From an uncultured Caulobacter sp. (lineage in GTDB: Bacteria; Pseudomonadota; Alphaproteobacteria; Caulobacterales; Caulobacteraceae): DNA of 48,465 nucleotides. The translations under genes were made by a program, and so were the position numbers. The stretch spans positions 1 to 48,465 of the forward strand of contig NZ_CAMQSF010000027.1 of NCBI RefSeq assembly GCF_947036865.1. The letters are read 5' to 3'. Positions within the stretch are counted from its first letter, which is position 1; every line of letters begins with the position of its first letter. Shown here one piece after another: positions 1-11,643 of this stretch. The notes under the pieces are model-generated. The model made no database searches, was not told the DNA's origin, and saw nothing but the letters and a program-made list of their open reading frames with translations.

Positions 1-128
1 GCGGCCTCACCCCCTGGCAGCGTGTAAACAACCTTCTTGGAAACGACACCTAGCGCCGTTCACCATTGCTGAGGATTTCGCGGCTAGGTTGGACGGTGAA
101 GTTTCTGTAGCTTGAGGCGCGTACGGAT

Positions 129-1865
<1,737 letters not shown>

Positions 1866-2995
1866 GGCGTCGGCGGCGGCCTCGGACGGATCGGGCATGC
1901 CCCGTCCCATCTTGTCGAGCGCGGCATTCTGCTCGGCGGTCTGACGCGCGCGCAGGGCCGGATCGTCGAGCAGCCGGGCGACCTCGCGCGCCAGGCCATC
2001 GCCCTCGCAGGCGTCCTGGATCAGTTCGGGCGCGATCGCCTTCCCGGCGGCGATGTTGAACAGGGTGATCCACTTCGGCTTCATCAAGCGCTTGAGGATC
2101 GCGTAGGTCACCGCGCCGGTCTTGTAGCCCACCACCATGGGCCGGCCGGCCAGGGCCAACTCGGTGGTCACGGTGCCGCTGCAGGCCAGGGCCACGTCGG
2201 CGGCCACGAAAGCGTCGTCCTTCAACGCCTCGTCCTCGACGACATGGGCGCGGAACGGCCAGCCCGCCACGCGAGCCTTCACCGCCTCGGCGACGGTGTA
2301 GGCGGCGGGCACGACGATCGCCAGCTCGGGCCGATCGACCTTCAGCCGGCGCACGGCGTCCTCGAAGGCGGGCATGACCCGCTCGATCTCGGACGGGCGA
2401 CTGCCGGGCAGCACAAGGAGCAGCGGCGCCTCGGGCGCGACCTTGATCGCGGCGCGCAGCCGCGCGCCATCGGCGTGGTCGAAGCGCTTGGCCAGGGCTG
2501 AATTGCCGACGAAGACGCTTTCCAGGCCGGCGGCGTCAAAGTACGGGCGGTCCATCGGCTGGATCGACAGCAGCAGATCGACCGACTTGGCCAGGCTTCG
2601 AGCCCGGCCAGCGCGATAGGCCCAGACCTGCGGCGCGACGTACTTCACCAACGGCAAAGCCGGGTCGAGCTTCCGCAGCGCGTGGGCCAGGCGGATGTTG
2701 AAGCCCCAGCTGTCGATCAGCACCGCCACGTCGGGCTTTTCCCGGGCCGCCAGAGCCACGGTGTCCTTGAGGCGGGCCTTGACCGTCGGATAGGCTTTCA
2801 GCCCCTCCAGTATGCCGAGGATCGAAAGCTGGGCGATGTCGAAAGGGCTCTCGACCCCCTGCTCGGCCATCTTGGCCCCGCCGACGCCGACGAAGGTCAC
2901 CCGGTCGCCCAGCCGCGCCCGCAGAGCCTTGGCCAGGCCGGCGCCGAGGGCGTCGCCCGAGGCCTCGGCGGCCACCAGCATGACCTTCAGCGGCG

Positions 2996-3844
2996 TCACG
3001 CCGGGCCTGGCCCTTGCGCGTCGACGCCGAGCACGAAGAGGCCCAGTTCGTCCGCCGCCGCGATGACCGCGTCGCGGTCCACGACCAGGAGGCGTCCGGC
3101 CTCGCCGACCACGCCGGCCAGACCGGCGCGGGCCGCCCGCTGGATCGTGGCGACGCCGATCGTGGGAAGGTCGACACGGGTCTCCTGGATCGGCTTGGGG
3201 GCCTTGGCCAGAACGCCCCTGGGCGCCTCGGCGCGGCCTCGGATCGCTTCGGGCAGGTCGGCGACCCGACGGAGCATGGCGTCGGTCCCCTCCTGGGCCT
3301 CCACGGCCAACACGAGACCCTCGCAGACCACGGCGCCCTGCCCCACGTCGAGGCGGCCGATCTCGCGCGCCACCTTCAGCGCCTTGTCGATATCGGCCAT
3401 GTGGACCTCGCGCGGCCCATGCTTGCCCAGACGCCCGCGCGGCAGGGTCATTTCGCCCATCACCTCGTGCGCGCCCTCGATGTCGAAGCCTTCCTTCTCG
3501 AACTCGTCGAGAACACGGCGCAGCAGGGCGTCGTCGCCCTTGCGCGCGGCGACGATCAGGCCCGGCAGCACCTTCAGGCCACGTCCGTCGGGCATCAGGG
3601 CCGAGAAGTCCGGGCGACTGACATTGCCCGCGAAACAAACGACCTCGCAGCCTTCGGCGCGCAGCGCCTTGAACACCTTGCCGAACTCGCCGAGCCCGAC
3701 CTCGGCGCCGGGATAGCGGGCCAGGGCCGGTTCGGCGAAGCTCTTCAGGCGCATGACCGAAAAGGCGCGGCCGGCGGCCTCGCAACGGGCCGCCAGTTCG
3801 ACGGGCAGCGCGCCGCCGCCGGCGATCAGGCCAAGCTTACGCAT
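2996..3844 (-). CDS. lpxI: UDP-2,3-diacylglucosamine pyrophosphatase LpxI
   Basis: The 282-residue product is an LpxI-type (DUF1009) hydrolase that cleaves UDP-2,3-diacylglucosamine to lipid X and UMP. It replaces the unrelated LpxH of enterobacteria; the enzyme was characterised from Caulobacter crescentus. The N-terminus LGLIAGGGALPVELA resembles a glycine-rich nucleotide-binding loop, and the C-terminal part carries the family's catalytic domain (KAPKPIQETRVDLPTIG onward). It sits between lpxA and lpxB, as expected for the pathway step linking them. The ATG at 3844 is the only sensible start, and its stop overlaps the lpxB GTG. Confidence 0.95.
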   Translation of the reverse strand: MRKLGLIAGGGALPVELAARCEAAGRAFSVMRLKSFAEPALARYPGAEVGLGEFGKVFKALRAEGCEVVCFAGNVSRPDFSALMPDGRGLKVLPGLIVAARKGDDALLRRVLDEFEKEGFDIEGAHEVMGEMTLPRGRLGKHGPREVHMADIDKALKVAREIGRLDVGQGAVVCEGLVLAVEAQEGTDAMLRRVADLPEAIRGRAEAPRGVLAKAPKPIQETRVDLPTIGVATIQRAARAGLAGVVGEAGRLLVVDRDAVIAAADELGLFVLGVDAQGPGPA

Positions 3845-3853
3845 CCGTCGAGA

Positions 3854-4645
3854 CTAGACCTCGCGCTCGGGCAGGCAAAGCGGCCGGTTGGCGTCGGCGC
3901 GGATGAAGTCGACGATCTCCATGACCTCGGGAATGGCGGCGTGGGTCTCGGCCACGTCGTCAAGGCGCTCCTGGAACGTGCCTTCGTCGGCGAACATCAG
4001 CCGATAGGCCGCCCGCAGGGCGTTGATCGTCTCGCGCGAGAAGCCCCGCCGCTTAAGGCCCACCAGGTTGAGCCCTTCCAGGTGGGCGTGGTTGCCCCAC
4101 ACAGAACCATAGGGAATCACGTCCTTGGTCACGGCCGCCAGACCGCCGATGAAGCTGTAGCGGCCGATGCGCGAGAATTGATGCGCAGCGGCCAGGCCGC
4201 CCATGAACACATAGTCGCCGATCGCCACGTGGCCGCCCAGGGTCGCGCCCTTGGCCAGGACCACGAAGTCGCCGACCACGCAGTCGTGCGCCACGTGCGA
4301 GCCGACCATGTAGAGGCCGTCCGAACCGATCGTGGTCACGCCCTTTCCGGAGGCCGTGCCCGTGTGCATGGTCACGTGCTCGCGGATGATATTGCGCGCG
4401 CCGATCCGCAGTTCGGTCCGCTCGCCCTTGTGGCCCAGGTGCTGGGGCGGGCCGCCCAGATTGGCGAAGGGATGGACGACGCAGCCCTCGCCGATCGTCG
4501 TCGCGCCTTCGATCACCACGTGCGACAGCAGGCGCACGCCGGCTTCCAGCGTCACGTCGGGACCGACGATGCTGTAGGGGCCGATCTCGACGTCCGAGGC
4601 GATCCGCGCTTCGGGCGCGACGATCGCGGTGGGGTGGATCGTCAT
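3854..4645 (-). CDS. lpxA: UDP-N-acetylglucosamine acyltransferase LpxA
   Basis: LpxA carries out the first step of lipid A synthesis, moving a 3-hydroxyacyl chain from acyl carrier protein to UDP-GlcNAc. The 263-residue product starts [15 protein letters not shown] and then shows the repeating hexapeptide pattern of a left-handed beta helix over about residues 5-185. This is followed by a helical C-terminal region ([17 protein letters not shown]). Length matches the family (about 260). I chose the ATG at 4645 because it overlaps the fabZ stop as ATGA, the usual coupling in this cluster. The same frame stays open upstream, but only as a shadow of fabZ. Confidence 0.96.
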   Translation of the reverse strand: MTIHPTAIVAPEARIASDVEIGPYSIVGPDVTLEAGVRLLSHVVIEGATTIGEGCVVHPFANLGGPPQHLGHKGERTELRIGARNIIREHVTMHTGTASGKGVTTIGSDGLYMVGSHVAHDCVVGDFVVLAKGATLGGHVAIGDYVFMGGLAAAHQFSRIGRYSFIGGLAAVTKDVIPYGSVWGNHAHLEGLNLVGLKRRGFSRETINALRAAYRLMFADEGTFQERLDDVAETHAAIPEVMEIVDFIRADANRPLCLPEREV

Positions 4646-5121
4646 GCCTTGGGTCCCGTCTCGACCACCATGGCGGCGAACTCGGCCTCGGCGGCCACCT
4701 TGTCGCCGACCTTGGCCACGCCCTTGAACTTGAAGATCGACGACCGCGCGCGAACGACCTCGACCTCCATGCGGATCACGTCGCCGGGACGCACCGGATT
4801 GCGGAAACGGGCGTTGTCGACCGACATGAAGAAGATCGTCTTGCCCTCGGTGTCGACCTCCAGGGACTTGCTCATCAGCACCGCGCCGGTCTGGGCCAGG
4901 GCCTCGATGATCAGCACGCCCGGCATCACCGGATTGCCAGGGAAGTGCCCCTGGAAGAAGGGTTCGTTGATCGTCACGCACTTGATGCCGACGATCGACT
5001 CGTGGGGCTTGTAGGCCTCGGCGCGGTCGACCAGCAGGAACGGGTAGCGGTGCGGGATGCGCGCCAGGATCTCGGCGATGTCGATCTCGGTCTGCACCGT
5101 TTGGTCGGTGTTCTCGGTCAT
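4642..5121 (-). CDS. fabZ: 3-hydroxyacyl-ACP dehydratase FabZ
   Basis: FabZ dehydrates 3-hydroxyacyl-ACP in fatty-acid elongation and competes with LpxA and LpxD for 3-hydroxyacyl-ACP, which is why it is commonly found between them. The 159-residue hot-dog protein has the [10 protein letters not shown] motif near residue 22 and the catalytic His/Glu segment [20 protein letters not shown] near residues 58-77. The start at 5121 lies 4 nt from the lpxD stop, and the stop overlaps lpxA. Confidence 0.96.
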   Translation of the reverse strand: MTENTDQTVQTEIDIAEILARIPHRYPFLLVDRAEAYKPHESIVGIKCVTINEPFFQGHFPGNPVMPGVLIIEALAQTGAVLMSKSLEVDTEGKTIFFMSVDNARFRNPVRPGDVIRMEVEVVRARSSIFKFKGVAKVGDKVAAEAEFAAMVVETGPKA

Positions 5122-5125
5122 TCTA

Positions 5126-6145
5126 CTAGCCCCTCGTCCCTCGGCCGCCCGCCATGCGCGAGAGCCACGCGGTCTCCCGGAGCCACCGCTTCAGCGGCCG
5201 CGCGGGGAATCCCGTCCAAGTTTCACCGTCCGGCACGTCCTTGAACACCGAGGCGGCGGCCCCGATGCTCGCGCCCGAGCCGATGTTCAAATGATCGGCG
5301 ACCCCGGCCTTGCCGCCGAAGGCGACGCCGTCGCCGACGACCGTGCTGCCGGACAAGCCCGTATAGGCCGCCAGCACGCAATTACGACCTATACGGACGT
5401 TGTGCGCGACGTGAACCAGGTTGTCGATCTTGGTGTTCTCGCCGATCGTCGTATCGGCGAAGGCGCCGCGATCGACGCAGCTGTTGGCCCCGATCGTGAC
5501 ATTGTCCTGGATCACCACGCGGCCCAGTTGCGGCAGGTCGACCATGCCGCGCGGCCCCAGGGCGGCGCCGAAGCCCGCCTCGCCGATCACCGCGCCGGCG
5601 GAAATCGAAACCCGATCCCCGAGCAGGGCGAAGCCGATCACGGCGTTGGGACCGATCACGCCATCGCGTCCGACCAGGACGCCGGGACCGATAACCGCCC
5701 CGGGCGCGATCCGTGTTCCCCGTCCGATCCGCGCGCCCTGCCCGATCGTCACGTTCGGCGCGAGCAGCACGCCCGTCTCGAGCTCGGCGTCCGGATGGAT
5801 GGCCTGGGCCGAGGGGTCGTGGCGACGCGGCGCGTGCAGGCGAGCCGCCGCCGCGGCCCATGCGGCCTGGGGATGCTTGGTGATCAGCGCGGCGCAAGTC
5901 GAAGGCAAGAGGTCGCGATGCTCTGGGCGCACGAAACAGGCCCCGGCGCCCGTCATCGCCGCGGAGTTCTTGCGCTTGGCGTCGGAGAAGAAGGCGATCG
6001 CTTCAGGATCGGCCGCGTCCAGAGGCGCGGCGCGGGCGATCGCCCGCTCGCCCAGAGCGGCGTCCGCTAGTTCGGCGGCGCCCGCCCGGGCCAACTCGTA
6101 AAGCGATGCCGGACCCAGGCTGTCGAAGAAACGCGGGTCCGGCAT
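5126..6145 (-). CDS. lpxD: UDP-3-O-acyl-glucosamine N-acyltransferase LpxD
   Basis: LpxD adds the second, N-linked 3-hydroxyacyl chain in lipid A synthesis. The 339 residues comprise an N-terminal uridine-binding domain (about 1-105) followed by hexapeptide repeats forming a left-handed beta helix (about 110-310). The segment HNVRIGRNCVLAAYTGLSGS carries the conserved histidine region of the active site. A helical tail ends the protein. Length equals the family norm of about 340. It lies 54 nt after skp and 4 nt before fabZ. Confidence 0.96.
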   Translation of the reverse strand: MPDPRFFDSLGPASLYELARAGAAELADAALGERAIARAAPLDAADPEAIAFFSDAKRKNSAAMTGAGACFVRPEHRDLLPSTCAALITKHPQAAWAAAAARLHAPRRHDPSAQAIHPDAELETGVLLAPNVTIGQGARIGRGTRIAPGAVIGPGVLVGRDGVIGPNAVIGFALLGDRVSISAGAVIGEAGFGAALGPRGMVDLPQLGRVVIQDNVTIGANSCVDRGAFADTTIGENTKIDNLVHVAHNVRIGRNCVLAAYTGLSGSTVVGDGVAFGGKAGVADHLNIGSGASIGAAASVFKDVPDGETWTGFPARPLKRWLRETAWLSRMAGGRGTRG

Positions 6146-6199
6146 GGCTCCTCACGGCGAATAGACTGCCCCTAGGTAACCCCAAGGGAGACGATTCGC

Positions 6200-6841
6200 T
6201 TACTTATTGGTCGGTTGCAGCGGCGCGGCGCCCGGGACGGCTTGGTCCAGACGCTCGCGATCGAAGGTCAGGGTCTTGATGCGGCCGTCGAGGGCGGCGA
6301 CCACGCCGTCGGTGATGTCCATGGCCGGATTGGCCAGCATCACCGATTCACGATCCAGCAGCAGGCTGCACTTCTGAGCCTGGTAGACCTGCTTGATGGG
6401 CGTATCCATCTCTTGATAGACGCGCGACAGCGCCTTCTGCTCGGTGGCTTCCAGCTCGCGCTGACGCAGCTGACCCTTGCGCTGCCAGGCGTTGGCCTTG
6501 ACCTGCAGGGCGGCGGCCTGTTGCTCCAGGGCGTCCTGGGCGGTGCTCGCCTTCTTGGCGTCGAGCGCCTTGCCTTCGTTTTCCAGAGCGGTGCGCTCGG
6601 CGCCGAGCTCGGCGGTGACCTGCTGGCTGATGGTGTTCAGACGCGCGGCGACGGCCTTACCGACCTGCGATTGCGCCACGGCGCGCTGGCTCGAGAAGAT
6701 GCAGACGCCGGGAAGAGCCGGGCCGTGCGTGATGGCCGGAGCGGCCGGCGCGGCGGCGGCCGGAGCCGTCTGGGCCGAGGCGCTGGTCGCGAGGGCAAGG
6801 GCGACGACGCTGGACGCGGCCGCGGACAGGAACTTGGACAT
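6200..6841 (-). CDS. skp: OmpH/Skp-family periplasmic chaperone
   Basis: The 213-residue protein has an alanine-rich signal peptide (MSKFLSAAASSVVALALATSA, cleavage near ASA-Q), then an Ala/Pro linker. A Skp/OmpH core with a long helical hairpin follows (about 75-150, rich in Gln, Ala, Glu and Lys). Skp holds unfolded outer-membrane proteins in the periplasm and hands them to the Bam complex. The gene begins 2 nt after the bamA stop, fitting that partnership. The C-terminal tail beyond the core is Pro/Ala-rich and of unknown purpose. Family assignment rests on fold-like sequence pattern and context. Confidence 0.88.
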   Translation of the reverse strand: MSKFLSAAASSVVALALATSASAQTAPAAAAPAAPAITHGPALPGVCIFSSQRAVAQSQVGKAVAARLNTISQQVTAELGAERTALENEGKALDAKKASTAQDALEQQAAALQVKANAWQRKGQLRQRELEATEQKALSRVYQEMDTPIKQVYQAQKCSLLLDRESVMLANPAMDITDGVVAALDGRIKTLTFDRERLDQAVPGAAPLQPTNK

Positions 6842-6843
6842 GT

Positions 6844-9207
6844 CTATTGGAACCTTGTGGAGGTGGAGAACCGGAAGGTTTCGGTTCGGTCGTAGCTTTC
6901 CTTGGCCAAAATGCGGCTGATATCGAATCGAATGGGACCCATGGGGGATTTCCAGTCGATCGAGATACCCGCCGAGGCACGCAGGCCGAGGTTATCCTTG
7001 ATGTTCGGATCGAAGACGCCGGGGGACTTCTGGCGATCCACATCATCGAGCAGGCCGGCAGTGCCGAAGTCGCTGAACAGCGCGGCCTTGATGCCGTACT
7101 GCTCGGGCAGGAACGTCGGGATGTCCAGCGAGACGGTGCCGATGGCGTAAAGCTTCGCGCCCATCGAATTGTTAGTGCTCGAGACGTCGCGCGGGCCGAT
7201 GCCGGCGATCTCGAAGCCGCGGAAGGTGTCGCCGCCGCGATAGAAGCGGTCGTTGATGCGGACGTTGTCGCCGCCCAGACCCTCGATATAGCCGAACGAG
7301 CCCGTCAGGCTCAGCACCAGGCTCTTGGTGAAGCCGTAGTACCAGCCGGCGTCGGCCTCGGTCTTCAGGTACTTCACGTCGCCCGCCACGCCGGCCACGT
7401 CCTGGCTCAGGTCCGCGAACCAGCCGCGGGTGGGGTTGATCGGATCGTTGCGCTTGTCGAGGCGCAGCTGATAGCCGACCAGCGAGGTGATGTAGGCGCC
7501 GCGCTGCAGGCAGAGGATCTGCGACACCGAGCCGGTGGTGCAGAGGTTGTCGGCGACGCTGACCTCGTCCTGACGCAGCGTGTAGCGCAGGCTCATCGAG
7601 GCGGCCTGGGTCAGCGGGAAGCCGACGCGGATGTCGCCGCCGACCGACTTGGTGTCATAGGCCGCGTATTGCGACAGGTCGTAGCGGAAGGTGTAGAGGT
7701 TGAGACCCGCCACCAGGTTGCGCCCCAGGAAGCGCGGCTCGCTGAAGCCGAAGTCGATCTGCTGGCGCAGCGAGCCGACCGAGGCGCGCGCCCGCAGGTT
7801 CTGACCCCGGCCGCGGAAGTTCCGCTCGGTGATGCCGACGTCCAGCACCAGCTTGTCGACCGAGCTGTAGCCGGCGCTGAACGAAAGCTCGCCGGTCGGC
7901 TGTTCCTCGACCTTGACCTTCAGCGCCGTGCGGTCGGGGGCCGAGCCCGGGGCGTCGGTGATGTCGACGTCCTTGAAGAAGCCCAGGCGACGGATGTTGT
8001 TCTTCGAACGGTCGACCAGCACGCGGTTGTAGGCGTCGCCCTCGGCGACCTCCAGCTCGCGGCGGACGACGTAGTCCAGCGTGCGGGTGTTGCCGACGAT
8101 GTCGATCCGATCGACATAGACGCGCGGGCCTTCACGCACCGAGAACACGACGTCGACGGTCTTGGTCTCGCGGTTGGGCACGTAGCGCGGACGCACGTCG
8201 ACGAAGGCGAAGCCAGCCGCGCCCGCCGCGAAGGTCAGGGCGTCGGTGGCCTGCTCGATGCGCTCGTCCTCGTAGAGCTGGCCGGCGCGGATGGGCAGGA
8301 TCTGGGCCAGCAGGTTGCCGTCCAGCTTCTTCAGCTCGGTCTCGACGGTCACCTTGCCGAACTTGTATTTCGGCCCCTCGTCCAGGGTGTAGGTGACGGC
8401 GAAGCCGTTCTTGTCCGGGGCCAGCTCGGCCACCGACGAGATGACGCGGAAGTCGAAATAGCCGCGGTTGCGATAGAACTTGCGCAGTTGCTCGCGGTCG
8501 TACTCGATCCGGTCGGGGTCGTAGTTGTCGTTGCTGGTCAGGAACTTGTACCAGTGGCTCTCCTTGGTGACGACCACGTCGCGCAGGTCGTTGTCCGAGT
8601 ACTCGCTGTTACCCAGGAAGTTGATGCCCAGCACGCCGCTCTTGGGGCCTTCGCTGATTTCGAAGACCAGGTCGACGCGCTTCTGCGGCAGTTCCACGAC
8701 CTTCGGCGTCACGGTCGCCGAGATGCGGCCCGAGCGGCGATAGAGTTCGATGATGCGCTGGACGTCGGCCTGCACCTTGGCGCGGGTGAAGATGCCGCGC
8801 GGGCGGATCTGCACTTCGTCCTTCAGCTTGTCTTCCTTGAGCGAGGAATTTCCCTCGAAGACCACCTGGTTGATGATCGGGTTCTCGACGACCTTCACGA
8901 CTAGGTCGCCGCCCTGCATCTCGATCTTGACGTCGGCGAACAGGTCGGTGCGCGCCAGGGTCTTCAGCGCCAGGTCGAGGCGCTGGGAGTCGACCGTGTC
9001 GCCCGGCTGGATCGGCAGGTAGGACAGGACCGTGCCCTGCTCGATCCGCTCGTTGCCTTGCACGACGATGCGCTGGACCACGCCGGTCTGGGCGGCCTGG
9101 GCGAAGGCCTGATGCGGCGCCACCAGGGCCGTGGACCCGAGGAGCAGCGCCATACCCGTGGCGAACGCGGCGCTTTGGGCGCGAAGTTTGTTCATGTGAC
9201 CAATCAT
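6844..9207 (-). CDS. bamA: Outer-membrane protein assembly factor BamA
   Basis: BamA is the central beta-barrel of the machine that inserts outer-membrane proteins. The product (787 residues from the ATG at 9207) has a signal peptide ending AFAQA. Five POTRA domains follow (the first begins VVQRIVVQGNERI) and then a C-terminal Omp85 barrel of about 370 residues, including the lid motif RGF in DTFRGFEIAGIGPR. The start is uncertain: the ATG at 9195 (MNKLRAQ) and a GTG at 9228 overlapping the rseP stop are also possible, and none has a clear Shine-Dalgarno sequence. The C-terminus reads TRFQ, with the expected aromatic residue next to last rather than last. Confidence 0.95.
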   Translation of the reverse strand: MIGHMNKLRAQSAAFATGMALLLGSTALVAPHQAFAQAAQTGVVQRIVVQGNERIEQGTVLSYLPIQPGDTVDSQRLDLALKTLARTDLFADVKIEMQGGDLVVKVVENPIINQVVFEGNSSLKEDKLKDEVQIRPRGIFTRAKVQADVQRIIELYRRSGRISATVTPKVVELPQKRVDLVFEISEGPKSGVLGINFLGNSEYSDNDLRDVVVTKESHWYKFLTSNDNYDPDRIEYDREQLRKFYRNRGYFDFRVISSVAELAPDKNGFAVTYTLDEGPKYKFGKVTVETELKKLDGNLLAQILPIRAGQLYEDERIEQATDALTFAAGAAGFAFVDVRPRYVPNRETKTVDVVFSVREGPRVYVDRIDIVGNTRTLDYVVRRELEVAEGDAYNRVLVDRSKNNIRRLGFFKDVDITDAPGSAPDRTALKVKVEEQPTGELSFSAGYSSVDKLVLDVGITERNFRGRGQNLRARASVGSLRQQIDFGFSEPRFLGRNLVAGLNLYTFRYDLSQYAAYDTKSVGGDIRVGFPLTQAASMSLRYTLRQDEVSVADNLCTTGSVSQILCLQRGAYITSLVGYQLRLDKRNDPINPTRGWFADLSQDVAGVAGDVKYLKTEADAGWYYGFTKSLVLSLTGSFGYIEGLGGDNVRINDRFYRGGDTFRGFEIAGIGPRDVSSTNNSMGAKLYAIGTVSLDIPTFLPEQYGIKAALFSDFGTAGLLDDVDRQKSPGVFDPNIKDNLGLRASAGISIDWKSPMGPIRFDISRILAKESYDRTETFRFSTSTRFQ

Positions 9208-9224
9208 GGACGGAGGGCGGGCGT

Positions 9225-10421
9225 TCACGTGAACAGGCCGCCGATGAATTTGAACACGTCGTAGCGGTTGAGGTCGTTCCACGCCGCGAACAACATGAAA
9301 CCCAGGATCAAGGCAAGCCCCGCGCGGAACCCGGCCGCCTGGAAATCCGCCCGCAGAGGCCGTTTGGCCACGGCTTCGTAGGCGTACATCAAGAGGTGCC
9401 CGCCATCCAGGACCGGAATGGGCAGGAGATTCATGAAACCGATGCTGACCGACAGGCTGGCGATCAGCACCAGGAAGTTGAAGAACAGCCGCAGGGCCAT
9501 GATCGAGACGCTGGGCGCGCCCTCGGTGCTGGCCTTGGCGACGGCGCCGGCGGTGTGACCGATGCCGATGATGCCGCTGACCTGGTCCGCCGGCATCTGT
9601 CCGGTCACCAGGCGTCCCAGATAGAAGCCGATCGTCTTGATCATGCCCCAGACCTCGAGCGTCGCGTCGGGGATCGCCGAGGCGAGCGAGGACTTCTGCA
9701 GAGACGCCACGGTGGCCAGTTCGGCGCCCATGCGCCCTTCCTTGACCTTTCCGCGGATGTCGTCGCGGTTCTCGACCAGGGCCGGCGTCACGGTCAGATG
9801 CACCGGCTTGCCCGCGCGCAGCACCGTCAGGTCGATCGGCAGATTGGCGCGCAGCGAGACATAGGCCACGACGTCGCCGACGCCCTTGATGTCGGTCTTG
9901 TCGGCGCGAACGATGCGGTCGCCGGGCTGTAAGCCCGCGGCGGCGGCGGGCGTGTTGGGCATGACCTTGCGGACCGTCACCGAGCCATGCTGGTTGCCGA
10001 CCAGCACGAGAATGACGGCCATGATCAGGATGGCGAGCACGAAGTTCGACGCCGGTCCCGCGACCGCGATGATCGCCCTTTGCCAGACCGGCTTGAAATG
10101 GAAGTAGCGGGAAAGGCCCGCCTCGCCTTCCCGCCGCACGATCGCCTCGCGCATGGCGGCCAGGCCGTCCTGGTCGGGCACGCTGGCGGCGTTCTCGTCG
10201 CCCGAGAAACGCACATAGCCGCCGAGCGGAATCGAGGCGATCCGCCACTCGACGCCCCGCTTGTCGCGCCACGACACCAGCGGCGGACCGAACCCGATGG
10301 AGAAGCAGTCGATCGCCACGCCGCACGCGCGCCCCGCCCAATAGTGCCCAAGCTCGTGGATCGTCACCACGACGGACAGGACGAAGACGGTGGACAGGAT
10401 GAAGATAAGCGCGTCGGTCAT
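9225..10421 (-). CDS. rseP: Site-2 zinc metalloprotease RseP/MmpA
   Basis: This 398-residue inner-membrane protease has the zinc motif HELGH at residues 22-26, in the first membrane helix. One PDZ domain is evident (about 110-190, with MPNTPAAAAGLQPGDRIV). The second catalytic motif NLLPIPVLDGGHL lies near residue 335, followed by C-terminal helices. E. coli RseP has about 450 residues and two PDZ domains. The Caulobacter orthologue MmpA is the protease that removes membrane-bound PodJ remnants during the cell cycle, so the same role is likely here by inference. The ATG at 10421 gives the canonical N-terminal helix; the upstream in-frame codons overlap dxr. Confidence 0.94.
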   Translation of the reverse strand: MTDALIFILSTVFVLSVVVTIHELGHYWAGRACGVAIDCFSIGFGPPLVSWRDKRGVEWRIASIPLGGYVRFSGDENAASVPDQDGLAAMREAIVRREGEAGLSRYFHFKPVWQRAIIAVAGPASNFVLAILIMAVILVLVGNQHGSVTVRKVMPNTPAAAAGLQPGDRIVRADKTDIKGVGDVVAYVSLRANLPIDLTVLRAGKPVHLTVTPALVENRDDIRGKVKEGRMGAELATVASLQKSSLASAIPDATLEVWGMIKTIGFYLGRLVTGQMPADQVSGIIGIGHTAGAVAKASTEGAPSVSIMALRLFFNFLVLIASLSVSIGFMNLLPIPVLDGGHLLMYAYEAVAKRPLRADFQAAGFRAGLALILGFMLFAAWNDLNRYDVFKFIGGLFT

Positions 10422-10443
10422 ATAGGTGGCCGGGTCCCCCGGA

Positions 10444-11643
10444 TCAGAGCCGGCGATGCTTTTGCGCGACAACCTCGGCCGCAATGCGGCGAGCGCTGGC
10501 GTCAATCATCATCGCGTCGTCGACAGCGTCGCGTTCGGCGACGGCGAGGTTTCCCAGACTGTTCATACGCTCGAGGGTCTCCGCCACCGCGGCGGCAATA
10601 TCGAGAAAGCCAATCCGCCGGTCAAGGAAAGCGGCGACCGCGACCTCGTTGGCGGCATTCATAGCGGTCGGCGCGCCGCCGCCCAGCCGCATCGCCTCGC
10701 GAGCGATTCCGAGGGCGGGAAAGCGATCCAGATCCGGCGATTCGAACGTCAACTGCCCATAGGCGGCCAGATCTAGGCGGGGCGCGGGCCAGACCAGGCG
10801 GTCCGGCCAGGCGAAGGCGCAGGCGATCGGCGCGCGCATGTCGGGCGGACCCAGCTGGGCCAGGGTCGAGCCGTCGGCGTACTCCACCAGGCTGTGGATC
10901 ACCGACTGAGGGTGAATCACCACGTCGATGCGAGTCTCGGGCGTGTCGAACAGATATGAGGCCTCGATCATCTCGAGCCCCTTGTTCATCATCGTCGCGG
11001 AATCGACCGAGATCTTCGCGCCCATGCTCCAGTTGGGATGGGCGATGGCCTGTTCGGGCGTGGCGGCGGCCATGGCGGCGCGGTCCCATGTCCGGAACGG
11101 ACCGCCCGAGGCCGTCAGGATCAGGCGCGCCACGCGATGCGCGCAATCGGGCTGCAGCACCTGGAAGATGGCCGAATGCTCCGAATCGACCGGGATCACC
11201 GAGCCGCCGGCGGCCTTGGCGATGGCCAGCAGCGCGGGGCCCGCGCAGACAAGGCTTTCCTTGTTGGCCAGCGCGATCACCGCCCCCGTGCGGGCGGCGG
11301 CGAGGGTCGGCGCCAGGCCCGCGGCCCCGACGATGGCCGACATCACCCAGTCGGCCCCCATGGCGGCCGCCTCGGCGACGGCGGCAGCGCCGGCGGCGGC
11401 GCGCACGCCCGTCCCCGCGAGTCCGTCCTTCAGCGTCTGGAGCTTGGACTCGTCGTCGATCACCGCGACCCGAGGCCGCCAGCGCCGGGCCTGCTCGATC
11501 AGCCGCTCGACATTGCGGCCGGCGGTGAGCGCCAGGATCTCCACCGGCGCGGCGGCTTCCTCGAAGAGGCTCAAGGTCGAAAGGCCGATCGATCCGGTCG
11601 AGCCCAGCACCACCACCTGACGGGGCGCGGTCAATGATGCCAC
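10444..11643 (-). CDS. dxr: 1-deoxy-D-xylulose 5-phosphate reductoisomerase
   Basis: Dxr converts DXP to MEP with NADPH, the first committed step of the non-mevalonate isoprenoid pathway, and so feeds UppS upstream in the same operon. The 399-residue protein starts with the NADPH-binding loop [15 protein letters not shown]. It has [12 protein letters not shown] and [11 protein letters not shown] for metal and substrate binding, then the catalytic loop SGGPFR. The GTG at 11643 is preferred; a TTG at 11634 overlapping the cdsA stop (TTGA) would remove three residues. No ATG is available near the N-terminus. Confidence 0.95.
   Translation of the reverse strand: MASLTAPRQVVVLGSTGSIGLSTLSLFEEAAAPVEILALTAGRNVERLIEQARRWRPRVAVIDDESKLQTLKDGLAGTGVRAAAGAAAVAEAAAMGADWVMSAIVGAAGLAPTLAAARTGAVIALANKESLVCAGPALLAIAKAAGGSVIPVDSEHSAIFQVLQPDCAHRVARLILTASGGPFRTWDRAAMAAATPEQAIAHPNWSMGAKISVDSATMMNKGLEMIEASYLFDTPETRIDVVIHPQSVIHSLVEYADGSTLAQLGPPDMRAPIACAFAWPDRLVWPAPRLDLAAYGQLTFESPDLDRFPALGIAREAMRLGGGAPTAMNAANEVAVAAFLDRRIGFLDIAAAVAETLERMNSLGNLAVAERDAVDDAMMIDASARRIAAEVVAQKHRRL

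Noticed and set aside
3014..5014. 666-codon plus-strand frame opposite lpxI, lpxA and fabZ
   Set aside because: Antisense shadow rich in His, Asp and Gln, with no domain, opposite three clear genes.
6844..10341. A 1165-codon frame joining rseP and bamA
   Set aside because: The first part reads rseP in the wrong frame. BamA has its own signal peptide and start.
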